Source: Symbiodinium natans (taxonomy: Eukaryota; Sar; Dinophyceae; Suessiales; Symbiodiniaceae). Taken from it: 64,000 nt of DNA. The notes under the pieces are model-generated. The model was not told the DNA's origin, searched no databases, and saw only the letters and a program-made list of their open reading frames with translations. Shown here piece after piece: positions 19,348-29,821 of the stretch. The number at the start of each line of letters is the position of its first letter. Positions within the stretch are counted from its first letter, which is position 1. The stretch spans positions 649,906 through 713,905 of the forward strand of contig CAJNDS010000702.1 of assembly GCA_905221605.1 (NCBI GenBank), read 5' to 3'. Position numbers and translations under genes: made by a program.

Positions 19348-22300
19348 TGGAAGTAGTTCGATTCAAGCTTCTTCACCCCTGGTGGACCTCAACCCCAAAA
19401 CCCTAGACCCTAAACCCAAAAGGTCTAACTGCCCAAGCCGACCCCTTTCAATGGTGGGTTAGTTGGGGTAGAGCTTGCATTACCTCGCAGTCTTGCCTTT
19501 TACCCAAAGATGCTGATGCAAACTTTGAGGCAGAGGAGGTACGGACGCAGCTTGGTCGTTCTCGTAGGGTCAATGTAGTCTGTCTCAACGCATCATTGCT
19601 TCTGGATAACATGAGACAAACATGTCTATGCAACACCCTCAGCCCCAAGCATCAAGACACTTTAAAAGCACCTGGACCCCTAAACCCTCTACACCCTAAA
19701 CCCTATACACCCTGCACCCTACATCGGTGTAGGGCCCTAAGCTCTGAGAACCCTGGGGCCCAAACCCCGAGGCCCGACGCCGCTCAACCCCACTTCCGAG
19801 CAAAAGATCCCGCCGCCCGAAATCTGCAGGATCTCAAAACCCTGCCCCAAAGCCTAAAGCCTAAACGGCCTAAAACCACCAAAGGCCAAACCCTGAAGCC
19901 CCTAAAGCTCTCAAATCCCCAACGACCCTCAGACCCTGGAACCACTAAATCAACCCTCAAGACCCTAAACCCCTAGAGCCCCGAAAGCCCCAAAACCCTG
20001 AAACCCCTAAAGCCCCTAAAGCCCCCTAAAACCTAAACCCTGAACGAGCCCCAAACCCTAAACCCTAAAGCCTAAGCCCTAAACATCCCTAAACCCTAAA
20101 CCCTAAACCCTCAACCCCAAAAGCCCGCAGAGACCCTGAAGGACCTACAGCCACGGAGCAGCCCCGGCCTTATGAAAGCGGCCCTTGGGGCCTTTTGCGG
20201 ACTGCCCGGTGGGGAAAGCCTCCAGTCAACCCTCAACCCTGGCCTTCGTAGGGTTTAGGGTTTAGGGGTTTAGCTGTTTAGGGGTTTACGTGTTCACGGG
20301 CAGTTGGGTATCTTATGTTCCCTAGGGTGCCGGCTTCTCACATTCCCGAGTATAGTAAGATAGGCAGACGTTGCATTCCGGCATTGTCCGGCTGGTTCTT
20401 AGTAGCACAAACTGTTTTTACTGGTAAAGTCTTGAGGTTTTGAGGTTCAAGGGCTTCATAAACCCTAAACCCTAAACCTAAACCCTAATCCCTAACCCTA
20501 AGCCCGAAACCCGTGCATGTGCACTGGGCTCTTTTTCGGAACTTCGGGTCCAGTCCAGCTGGGAGCGGCGGGAGCTGTGCTTTAGGGTTTTGTGGGTTTA
20601 GGCCTCCCAATCCCCATCACCCCAAACTTGCAGGAACCAACCATACGTCTCATGCTGTCTGCCATAATGTGTAGATCCACCCCATAGGCCCTAAGGCCGA
20701 AACCCAAAACCCAAAAGTCAGCATTGAGTAGCGGAGTCCTTCATTTTCCTCCTTTCGCCGGATTCTAAGGGTAGTTGCATGGTCCTTTACTATGGTCCCT
20801 CACCTTCGTTAGAAGGGTTCTGAAGTATGGGCCCGTGCGTTTTATTGGCTTTTTCAGAGATATATCAGGGGTCCCTATTTCAGGGATCATGTTAAGGGAC
20901 CATGGAACCTTCCCAATCCCTAAACCCCAAACCCTAAACCCTAAACCCGAAACCCTTAACCCTGAACCCCAGGACTCCCTAAAGGGGGCCGTTTAGGGTT
21001 TAGGGTTTAGGGTTTAGGGTTTAGGGTTTAGGGTTTAGGGTTTAGGGTTTAGGGTTTAGGGTTTAGCGCCTAAGAGCTCTGTGGTTTTTAGGGTTCTCCC
21101 CCGAGGCGGGCGGGGCTTCATCGATTGAAGGCACCCCACGCGGATGCCCGGGTGCCCAGCACGAGGCTCAGGGGCTGGACATCTCCTCAACCGGAAACCC
21201 TAAACCCTAAATCCTAAACCCTAAAACCCTAAAACCCTAAACCCTAAACCCTAAACCCTAAAACCCTAAACCCTAAACCCTAAAACCCTAAACCCTAAAC
21301 CGCCTACCTCCGCTCCAGCATCCTTTGTTTGTAGCCTTTTTCGATGAAGCAGCTAGCCCTCAGCTGCAAGCATTCAATGTAATGTAATGTATTTTACTGA
21401 TTTACTGTCATATAAGACAAGACAAGATCAAGCCGAATAACATTGCAATTTCTGTGGGAAAAATAGCCTTTCTGAAGTTCCTTGGTTATTCGTTGAAGAA
21501 GCAAGACGTGACATAGATTCTAGGCCCCCCAAACCGCCCCCCCCCCCCCCCTTTTTCCGGGCTCCCCCTCTCAAGCTTTCTTTGGGTTGCGGAGGGTTTT
21601 TCGGGGCTTGCCGGTCCTTGGCCTGTGGCATGGAGCCTTGAGGCTGCAGACAGGTTTAGGGTTTAGGGTTTAGGGTTTGGGATTGGCTGTTGAGGAGTCC
21701 TCTTCCTTAGGCCCGGCCCTCTCCCGATAACCACACCCAGTGCTCCCTCTACACATGCTTTGCACACGTGTCTGTATAAACTTACTTAAACACAAGCATA
21801 TATATATATATATAGATATGTATATCTGTGTATATATCGATAGGTGTAGATATGTGTTTTTTCTATATATATATATATGTATAAACACGTGTTTTTTGAT
21901 CCATATCTATCTGTTCTGGCCATTTGTACTTATTTGTATTTTAGTTGTACCGCGCAGCGAGAGTTTCCTGCCAACTCAGGAGCGAGAACCGGCGCCGGCG
22001 AAGCGAAGGAAGCACCAGACTTTTGAGTGGACTTGCGAGATCCCATGGAACAAAAGGGTGCGCGGAGGGGGGGGGGGGGGGGTTTAGGGATAGGGGCTTT
22101 GGGTTTATAGGCTTTAGTTTCGATTTTTTGTTTTTAGTTCTTTATGTTATGTGTTTTTGTTGGGGGAGGGGGGTTGGGGTTCCAGTGGGATCTCTCGGGT
22201 TCGCCTGCAGGACCTCGGACTGCAGTGATTACTGGGCGCTTTACCCCCCTCCAGAAGCCCAAGACCCAAGCTGTCTGACCTCTAACCTTGATAAATCCTC

Positions 22301-24497
22301 AGGCGCCCTGTGATCGAATCTTCCGTGGCTTCCCTGCCTTTGATGCCCAGCCGAAACCGTGTTTAGGCACCTTCTATGCACAGAAAGAAGACTGAAGTGT
22401 GCTGCGGACGGCACCCTATGTCCCATCCGCCCAAGCTTCGTGCAGTCCTGGCAAGTTGACTTCAGTTGGCTACGTTTCAACGCGTCCCGATTGGGCCAGG
22501 GGCCTGCAGGAAGATCATTGTTGGGAAGCGGTGGGGGGGGGGGTTAGGCTTCAGGCTTTAGGGTTTGGGGATTAGGCTTTAGGACTGCGTTTCGTGCATG
22601 AGATGGCGAGGGGGATAACAAGTGGGGATAAGAAGTGGTTTGGAACGCCCAGGGAGCCCAAGCAAGGAGGAATGACACGTTGAGTTTTCATTTAGAGATG
22701 TAGTCAGAACGAATCTGCTGAGAATCAGGCCACGGTCCGTCCATCAAGGGCTGCCGAAATAAAGGGGGCAAGCGGTCTTTTGCAGAGGCTTTCACAGTCG
22801 TGCTCCGTTGCTCGGAGCTTTCAATCAATGCATGCAAGGCCACCCAGTAGCCGCAGTTGGGAACTTCAACGCTGCCAATGAAGGGAATATCCACAGGTAG
22901 AGGCACACCCACGTAGTGAGCAGAGCACGACACAGTTGGCTACTTGGGACATGCGTCCTCATGATGCGAATCCCATACTTCTCCTGACGATTGAGCGGGG
23001 GCCGAAACAAGGCGCCTTCCGCACAATTTTGGGTCGACATCGGTGGGTTCGGCATGTTTTAGAGTTTAGGGGAGCTCCGGAACCACTGGATTTTGCGGGG
23101 GAGCATGATAGGACTTTGATATCGAAGATTCGGTTTCATGGGGGGTTGAGAAGCTTATTCTTGATATGTTGAGATGGCAGCTGCACCGGCTCACCGGCGA
23201 ACCCCCGCCCCGCCCCCACCCGCAGTTCATTTGAGGTCCATGGCTTTGGGTTTATGCCCAAGGCTTTTCAAAAAGGGTAGAGCGCTTCGCTTGCTGTGTA
23301 GGCTCCGGATCTAACCGAATTTAGGGAACCGGGGCAACTTCTTACAAGAGCCTGTGTGCAGAGTAAGGCCTCAACTTAGGGTTTAGGGTTTAGGGTTTAG
23401 GTTTTAGGGTTTAGGGTTTAGGGTTGTTGAACACGAACATCCGAGACCCCAAGCCTATGCCCAGTGTTCTCTGTTTGCGATCCTTGTCGTTTCCACGGTA
23501 CCGCCACAGGGGGGGGGGGGGTGTTTTGATCTGTACAGAAAGAGTCGACTTTTTTCTTGTGAGCTTAGGAACGTAAGATGCTCCAAACCTATTGGTTTAG
23601 TCGGGATTGATGGAAGCCGTTACCTCATATTCCATATATATATATACACACACATATGCGCACCCTTTAAGGGTTTCTAAGGCGTACCGATTTCGAAGTA
23701 GGTACCTTACATCCCCCTTTTTGTAGATAGATAGATAGATGTATATATATATATATACACACCCTTCAAGGGAACTTCGCTCATTCCCTACTAAGAGCCA
23801 GGAGGCAAACCATGGTAGAGGCGGTTTAGGGTTTCGGGTTTTAGGGGTTAGGGGTTTGTGTATTCGGACCCCCCAGAAGCTTCCATCTCCAAAGGCGGGC
23901 CGGGTCTCCATCCTTGGACTGATGCCCGCTGCGCCCGGTGCGAGGCTGGGTAAGTTGAGGGTTCAGGGCTAAAGGTCGGACTTGAGGCTGCAACGGTTAC
24001 ATAAACTCGAAAGGCCCTGAACAAACCTTCGACCTTGAGAGCCTGATCCTCCAAGCATCTGCATGCAAAACCCGGAAGCTTGAGAGTGCGGTTTGGCGTT
24101 TAGGGTGCTCTGACTGGCAGAAGTGATCGTGAAGAACTGCGGAGATTAGCTGTGAGGTGCCGCTTAGAGGTATGCGTTTACACAGTACAGTCTGCTACCC
24201 AGTATACTTTTGTTTGGGATATTACATAACAAGTAGAGTAAAGCATTGTAAATCAAGATGGATGGCATTGCAATGCGATCAGGGTGTCAGTTTATATCGC
24301 ACCGTGCTACATAGTACAGTATACTTTGCTATAGCTATATAAGCTGTACTTTGAAATGCTGCTCTTTACCACAGTTATCACAATTCTATATTCTGTTATA
24401 TGCAGCTATTTTATGCTATACCCAGCTACATGAGTATACTATACTGCGTAGTGTTGTCTCATCAACCGCAATGCTCGGCTTTCATCTCTTTGTAGCA
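19348..24497. other. Gene-poor stretch rich in heptamer blocks
   Basis: Heptamer runs: scattered CCCTAAA relatives 19665-20125; 20460-20505; CCCTAAA 20920-20965 facing TTTAGGG 20994-21066; CCCTAAA/CCCTAAAA 21195-21300; TTTAGGG 21654-21680 and 23378-23427. G-runs at 22065-22082 and 23511-23522; AT microsatellites at 21795-21880, 23634-23655 and 23735-23760. An AT-rich stretch full of GTATAC/TATAGTA words lies at 24170-24440 just before the RNA-binding gene. No confident gene apart from the weak minus-strand candidate at 22688-22933. Confidence 0.5.
22688..22933 (-). CDS. Unrecognised minus-strand open segment
   Basis: Eighty-one residues of ordinary composition (PLPVDIPFIGSVEVPNCGYW, ...DRLPPLFRQPLMDGPWPDSQ), ending at a stop. 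It looks more protein-like than most frames here but has no family I recognise and no defined 5' edge. It could be a terminal exon or a retroelement remnant. Confidence 0.25.
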   Translation of the reverse strand: MSCSAHYVGVPLPVDIPFIGSVEVPNCGYWVALHALIESSEQRSTTVKASAKDRLPPLFRQPLMDGPWPDSQQIRSDYISK

Positions 24498-24498
24498 G
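24497..24498 (+). promoter_or_regulatory. Candidate spliced-leader or intron acceptor
   Basis: CTTTCATCTCTTTGTAGCAG, an excellent pyrimidine tract and AG, lies 32 bases before the chosen ATG at 24531. Confidence 0.4.
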
Positions 24499-24530
24499 GA
24501 TTTGAGCATAGTGATCAGAGTGCCAAGAGA

Positions 24531-27290
24531 ATGTCTGGAGGCGCCCGCGCACGCTTTGGTGACTGGTTGACCGGCCGGATCAAGTCGTATCAGCCCACAA
24601 CCGGCTACGGCTTCATTGAATGCGAGGAGACCTACAGCTACTACCGTCGTGATGTGTACTTGAGCAGGCATCAGCTGGAGCAACTAGACATCAGGACGAT
24701 TCCCGTTGGCACCGAAGTCCATTTCAGGATAGAAGAGAAGGATGATAAGCCTCAAGCTTCCCACCTGGCACTGCCAAGCAGGGGTGCGGGTGCCTGGGGC
24801 TCTAGCCACCATGGCGGTTACAGCTACGAGGGTGAAGTATGGCCACAAGAGCCGCTGGGTCCGAAGTCTCTCTTCGAGCCGACCATGCAGCAATGCGAGT
24901 ACACCTTGAATTCCTTCAAGAACTGCCTGCAGTCCCTGTCAGAGTGCCTGGAGCGGCATGGCCTCAATGGTGAATCCTACAAGGCGCTGAGACAGGCAGA
25001 GGCAGCCCTGCAATGCGAGCAGTGTCGGAGAGATGAGCGCACAGAAGGCCTAAACATGGAGTTAGTTGTAGAATGTATCTGACATGGCTCTACTTCTCAC
25101 TCTCCTATGCCTTGAGCAGAAGATGCCACAACACAGCTTTCTTCTTCTTTGATGCAGCCCCTCAGCCCTGACCCTTCCTGCTCACGCAACCCTGGAGGCT
25201 CCAAGATTCTCCTCCTCCTCGAGCAGGCGAAGGAGATGTGGGACGACAAGAGCAACCTTTGTCACCAAGCCCCTTTGGCCCGAATTTTAGGGTTTGCGTT
25301 TACTTCGGAGTCGGCGGCGTCGGATCAGGAATAGCAGCAAAGGTAATGGTAATCATCTTCGCAAAAGATGCTAATAGCAATAGTCATGTTTGCCATCCGC
25401 CTTTGTACAATTTCATAATCATGCATCGCTGTCACAGTACACAGTTTTCCCACATGTGCTCAGTTAGAGTCTTTCTCCACGAGGGGTTCACTCATGCTAG
25501 TATTGTTCGAATTATGTAGTACTAGTACTACGACGAGTCCTAGTGCTCCTACGCTACTCGTAGCCAGGCCCTCCGGAAGGGCCTCATCCAGCGTCTCCAT
25601 GCCCCGCCCGCGCGGCCGGTGGAGATGAACATCTCCAGGCTTCGGTTCACGCAGCAAAACCACAGCAAAAGGCTCCTCGGCAGTCCACCGGGTAAGTGGG
25701 CAACGGTCTACTGGGTACTCTGCTATCATAGGATCGATGTTGAAGTACACGTTCCCGCCATAGCATGCGTGGTGCGCGGTTCTGCTTTACATGGCAGTCG
25801 GACACGTTTAGTATATGATAGGGGTAGTATACGGCAGCTTACTCTTACTCCCTAGGTTCTTGCACGGCCCTCATGCGGGGCAGCGCATTGAATGGCTGGC
25901 GGAGCAACTTGTCTCTGGAAGCATTGCCCTGGATGATCCATCCATGGTCCTGAACGTGGTGTACTTCCATGGCCATTACAGATCACTCAACAATCGGCAT
26001 CTAACAGCCATCATCAAGTATGCTGGCGCTATGGAGAAGCAAGGTCGGTTGCCCAGGCCTTGCTGCGTCCGTGTTTGGCCACTGGTTCGCTACTTGTCTT
26101 TGCGGTGTGGATGGTGTGTGGGTAGAGTGCACTGATACCGTACTTCTGACATACGAGAGTGTACGGTACCATACACTTTATCACACGACGCTATAGTTTA
26201 CTATACACGTAGTATGCAATGCTCGACCGAGTATGCCATAGTATGCTAAGTTGTCTTGTTTGCTTTTCGGTCGCGTGGAAGCCAAATCTGAGGCGGTCTT
26301 CGAATGGAGTTTGATGACGGCTCCGAGCAAGATGTCATCCGGAAGTTCCTTCGTGCGAGCGACAGTGTGAGTGATGGGATCAGTATTGAGTGCAAACGTC
26401 GCCCGGGACGACAAACAGCCGTGAACCAAGACGCCTCCATCCACGTTTCCAACCTCGACTCTGCAGTGCAAGAGTCCGAGCTGCGTGCCCACCTCCTGAA
26501 AGCAGGACTTCGGGACACCTTCAAGGTGAGCATCGCGCGTCGCGCTGACGGGCGCTCCAACTGCCACGGCTGGGTGACCTTCGAGCAGCCGGAGAAGGCG
26601 CAGAGGCTTCTGGATCTCTTCGTGGCGCCTCTTCGTGGGCGCGAGCTGAAGCTGCGCTGGGACAATGTCTCCGAGGCCCAACTCCGGGAGCCAGGTACCT
26701 CCGCCTCCAGGAACGCGGTTGCTGGTAGCGGCTGGGTGAGGTGCAAGGGCTGCCACTGCAAGTGCTCGCCTCTTCTGGAAGTGCTCTTGCTGGAAGGCGA
26801 GCGCCTTCGCAAGGACTCCGTCCCGGCTGGCAAGTTCGACTCTGTGCCAACCTTCTTCTGCGTGGGCCGGGAAGCATCGCTCAGCAACTGCGACGTGGCT
26901 CCACACCCGGATGCCGCAGAGATGTCCTTCAAGCTTGCTCTGATCAACTGCAGCAAGTGTCACCTGGATTTGGGCAACGTCCAGAAAGCCTCCCGCATGC
27001 AGGGCAACGTCCAAGAGCTGTTGGGCGAGAGGGTCGTGCACTTCAAATGTGCTTCAGTTCTTCTCGAGCTGCCGGATCGTCAAGACTTGCTGCTCGAAGT
27101 CCGCAAGTGGCAGTTCCTTGCGCAGGCCACCGGCAGGGAATCCATCTACCGGCTTGCGCAGCTCACGCTCCGGCAGGCTACCGACATCCTTGGCCTCACT
27201 TTCAACTCGAAGGTTCCGGGCAGGAACACGAGCCGCCACGCCCGCATCATCCCCCGGAACCCGGACAGCCTCCCGAACGATGGCACATGA
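24531..27290 (+). CDS. Multi-exon RNA-binding protein: cold-shock domain plus RRM
   Basis: Start ATG 24531 (MSGGARARFGDW). Exon 1 (to about 25060) encodes a cold-shock domain at about residues 9-82, with GYGFIEC and RDVYLSRHQL as its RNP1/RNP2-like strands, then a helical region. Exon 2 begins about 25158. Exon 3 (about 25570-25671, RLRFTQQNHSK) joins exon 4 (25856-26043, RFLHGPHAGQRIEWL...HGHYRSLNNRHL) through a GC-donor intron; together they form a domain I cannot name, recalling ParB-like HGxYxSLNNR signatures. Exon 4 joins exon 5 (26293-27290) at CAAG|GTCGGT...TGAG|GCGG. Exon 5 holds an RRM (ASIHVSNLDSAV...HGWVTF...LRGRELKLRW) and a Cys-rich tail (RCKGCHCKC, INCSKCHLDLG) suggestive of a Mis18/Yippee-like zinc fold. 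Exon 1/2 and 2/3 junctions are unresolved. Introns are AT-rich with GTATAC-type words. A cytosolic or nuclear RNA-binding role is inferred. Confidence 0.68.
25672..25855 (+). other. Intron with GC donor
   Basis: AAAAG|GCTCCT ... CCCTAG|GTTC. A nearby GTAAGT at 25692 looks better in isolation but leads to the wrong frame; the GC donor gives NHSK-RFLHG in frame. This is the clearest non-canonical donor in the window. Confidence 0.6.
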
Positions 27291-27851
27291 ACGCCAGGCC
27301 GATATTCTACCATTCTACACATATATGTGTATATATGTAATCTGTATATATGTATATAGATTACATACATGAGGTGCACTTTCTCCTGCATCGTTGTATC
27401 ATTCTGTTGCTCCGTTCATATTTCAAGCATGTTGTCATGCTTACGTGCTCGTCTTGGCCCTGCGTCCGTGTCTTCCAGGAACCTCTCTAGACTCTTGCCA
27501 GACTCTTTCCTGCGCTGACACGAAAAAGCCTCCTGGGCATGGGTTGAACCCTGAACCCTGAACCCTAAACCCTAAACCCTAAACCCTAAACCCTAAACCC
27601 TAAACCCTAAACCCTAAACCCTAAACCCTAAACCCTAAACCCTAAACCCTAACCCTAAACCCTGAACTTGAAACCCTAAACCCTAAACCCTAAACCCTAA
27701 ACCCTTAACCCCTAAACCCCTAAACCCCTAAACCCCTAAACCCCTAAACCCCCAAACCCCTAAACCCCTAAACCCCTAAACCCTCAACCTTTGCCAGGCC
27801 ACAAGGTGCTCTCCGAGACTGAGCCGAAAGGCGGACCCGCGGCACCTGCTC
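27291..27851 (-). repeat. AT-rich 3' flank and large CCCTAAA block
   Basis: AT-rich microsatellite-like DNA at 27315-27370, unique DNA, then a heptamer block at 27545-27787: CCCTAAA for about 17 units, an interruption, then eight or nine units of the octamer CCCCTAAA. Confidence 0.9.
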
Positions 27852-28088
27852 GGAGGTTCAGGGTACTTCTTGATCGTAGCTGTTCTTATAGCCCACTTAT
27901 AAGCCCCTTAAGTGCCCTAATATGGTTCTGAGTACAGTTAAAAAGCACTTATAAGCCCCTTAAGTGCCCTAACATGGTTCTAAGTGCAGTTAAAAAGCAC
28001 GTATAAGCCCCTTAAGTGCCGTAATATCGTTCTAAGTGCAGTTAAAAAGGTACGGTTAAGATTGGGTTAATCAGTGCCATGAACCTCC
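27852..28088. mobile_element. MITE-like element, copy 1
   Basis: Terminal inverted repeats GGAGGTTCAGGGTACTT / AGTGCCATGAACCTCC bound about 237 bp. Inside are three 52-bp tandem units (starts 27901, 27953, 28005) with ATAAGCCCCTTAAGTGCCCT and CAGTTAAAAAG. Copy 2 at 35250-35370 has the same termini and one internal unit. No coding capacity, so a non-autonomous DNA element is the likely nature. No clear target duplication was seen. Confidence 0.72.
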
Positions 28089-28720
28089 AGATGGGGTTCT
28101 TTCTAGCCCGGACTAGAGCCTCTGCTCGCCCCCAGAAGAGGGCACAACACCCGTTAACAAGGCTTGCGTTGGATGTGAGGAAATATACAAGTAAAAGTAT
28201 AAAATAAAATACCAAGATATATGTATATATATATATATGGTATAATGTATATACATATATATGTATATTTTACATGAAAGGAATTTTATTTATTTGCTGA
28301 GAGTTGCTGGAAGTAGTGCTCTAGCAAGACCCTGGCTTCGGCTGGTCTTCCTTCTCGGCGTCATCATGAAACTCGGGTCGGATGGTCTAAAGAAAATCAA
28401 GAGCACTCTTCGTGCAGTTCTCTGCAACAAACCGTTTGCGTCTTGATCATCGGGCAGTCTCTGCAACATTCTGCATTTGCCTGCCCATTTCTTATTTGGC
28501 CGCCTTCTGGCACGGATGGCTGCTTCTCCAGCCTCCACACAGTGCTTTCGTTCCTTGAGACGCGGCGTCCACGACTGCCCGGAGACTGACCGAACAGCAG
28601 AAGCTCTTCATCTGCATCTTCGATGCGCCTTCAAGCTTGCTTTGCTGCAGGCCTTGTGTCTGGCTCAAGTGTCACAGTGACAGTCACAGTGGCACACGGG
28701 ACGGCCTCGTTTCTGCGGCC
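28089..28720. other. Upstream region of the transporter gene
   Basis: AT-rich at 28180-28290 (ATATAC words), then unique DNA. TTTGCTGCAG at 28641-28650 is a candidate trans-splice acceptor 70 bases before the ATG. Confidence 0.4.
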
Positions 28721-29821
28721 ATGTTTGCTCCAGAGTCGAGCGATGTGGCTCTTCCGATGATGTTCTTGATGTGGTTTTGCTGGGGCGTCTGGCCACCCTT
28801 ACGGAAAAAAGGAGGCTCTGACAATGAGCACTTTGGGTTAACAGCCGTCATCTCCCAGAACTTGCTGTGCCTGTTCTTCTCCTTTACGCTGGGAATGGCA
28901 AACCCGGATGGTGTTCCGAACTTTGACAGCAGGCAGTTTCCACAAATGGTCGTGGAAGATACTTCGGAAAGGCTTCCTGCAGTTCTTCTTGCAGTTTCCT
29001 CCGGGGTTGTGATCTGTTGTGCAGAGTTCGTCCTGGCCAAGGCTATTGACGTGTTGGGCGTGGCAATTGCAGTTCCTACCGGCTTCGGAATTTCGATGCT
29101 ATGGGGAACAGCGGCCAGCTACGCCATCGAGCCCACGGCAGATGCCAAGCTCCTTTTCACGGGCCTAGGGGCTTGCTTGCTCGGCCTCTTCTGCGATGCG
29201 GCCTCGAAGTTGGACACCCACAAGGAAGAAGCCCCAGGGCAGGGAGCCATGGCAAGTGATGTGGAGGCCTCCGCTTCCAAAGTGCATCTGGCCTCCGGGT
29301 CTGAGATGGATCGCCGCAGGTTCTGGCTGCCAGTTCTGGGAGGGCTGATGTTTGGATGCAATCCTCCCATGCAGACGGCCGCCGCCACAATCGGACAGTT
29401 GTCTCCATATGTCCAAATGGTTGCCTTCATGCTGGGAAAGCTCCTTACCATTTTCCCACTGGCTTGTGCCTACGTTTGGCTCTCGGGCGGAGGTAGCAGC
29501 GCTGTGAAGTTGCCCTGCGCAGTGTGGGGCGGCTACCTCGAGGCCTGTCGCAAGCGCCCGAAGGCACTGCTGTTTGATGCACTTTGTGGGGCTTGCGTTG
29601 GGATGGGGCACTGCATGTTCTTTGTGGGCACACCTGTGGTGTCAAAAGCCGTGGGCTCCATTTTCGGAACTTCGAGCTTGCTGCTCTCTGTTCTTCTCGG
29701 CGTGGTTCTCTTCAAGGAGCTTGCAGGAAAGAGCCTCACTCAGAAAGTGCTTTGCGCTCTTAGCGTTTCCTTTCTGAGCGCAGCACTGGCGCTCATGTCT
29801 GCGGCTTCCCTCCGAGAGTAG
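28721..29821 (+). CDS. Ureide-permease-like membrane transporter (DMT superfamily)
   Basis: An intronless frame of 366 residues from ATG 28721 (MFAPESSDVALPMM); the frame is open further up but the upstream part is not transporter-like. It has about ten hydrophobic segments: FLMWFCWGVWPPL, a segment near LLCLFFSFTLGMA, one near VLLAVSSGVVICCAEFVLA, VLGVAIAVPTGFGISMLWG and others. The W-G-x-W-P start, the S-G-x-V-x-x-x-x-x-x-x-x-A segment and a central soluble loop (about residues 160-195, acidic and serine-rich) match the two-times-five-helix layout of plant ureide permeases, which move allantoin and related nitrogenous heterocycles across the plasma membrane. The loop lacks an obvious nucleotide-binding motif. 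Ends LMSAASLRE. The substrate is inferred from family only; other DMT families remain possible. Confidence 0.62.
   Translation: MFAPESSDVALPMMFLMWFCWGVWPPLRKKGGSDNEHFGLTAVISQNLLCLFFSFTLGMANPDGVPNFDSRQFPQMVVEDTSERLPAVLLAVSSGVVICCAEFVLAKAIDVLGVAIAVPTGFGISMLWGTAASYAIEPTADAKLLFTGLGACLLGLFCDAASKLDTHKEEAPGQGAMASDVEASASKVHLASGSEMDRRRFWLPVLGGLMFGCNPPMQTAAATIGQLSPYVQMVAFMLGKLLTIFPLACAYVWLSGGGSSAVKLPCAVWGGYLEACRKRPKALLFDALCGACVGMGHCMFFVGTPVVSKAVGSIFGTSSLLLSVLLGVVLFKELAGKSLTQKVLCALSVSFLSAALALMSAASLRE

Noticed and set aside
25672-25700. GTAAGT at 25692 as the donor of this intron
   Set aside because: It joins to the next exon in the wrong frame and soon reaches a stop. The GC donor at 25672 gives the conserved continuation.
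26181-27041. Minus-strand frames of 286 and 236 codons
   Set aside because: Shadows of the RRM-containing exon on the plus strand, which has recognisable domains and matching splice phases.
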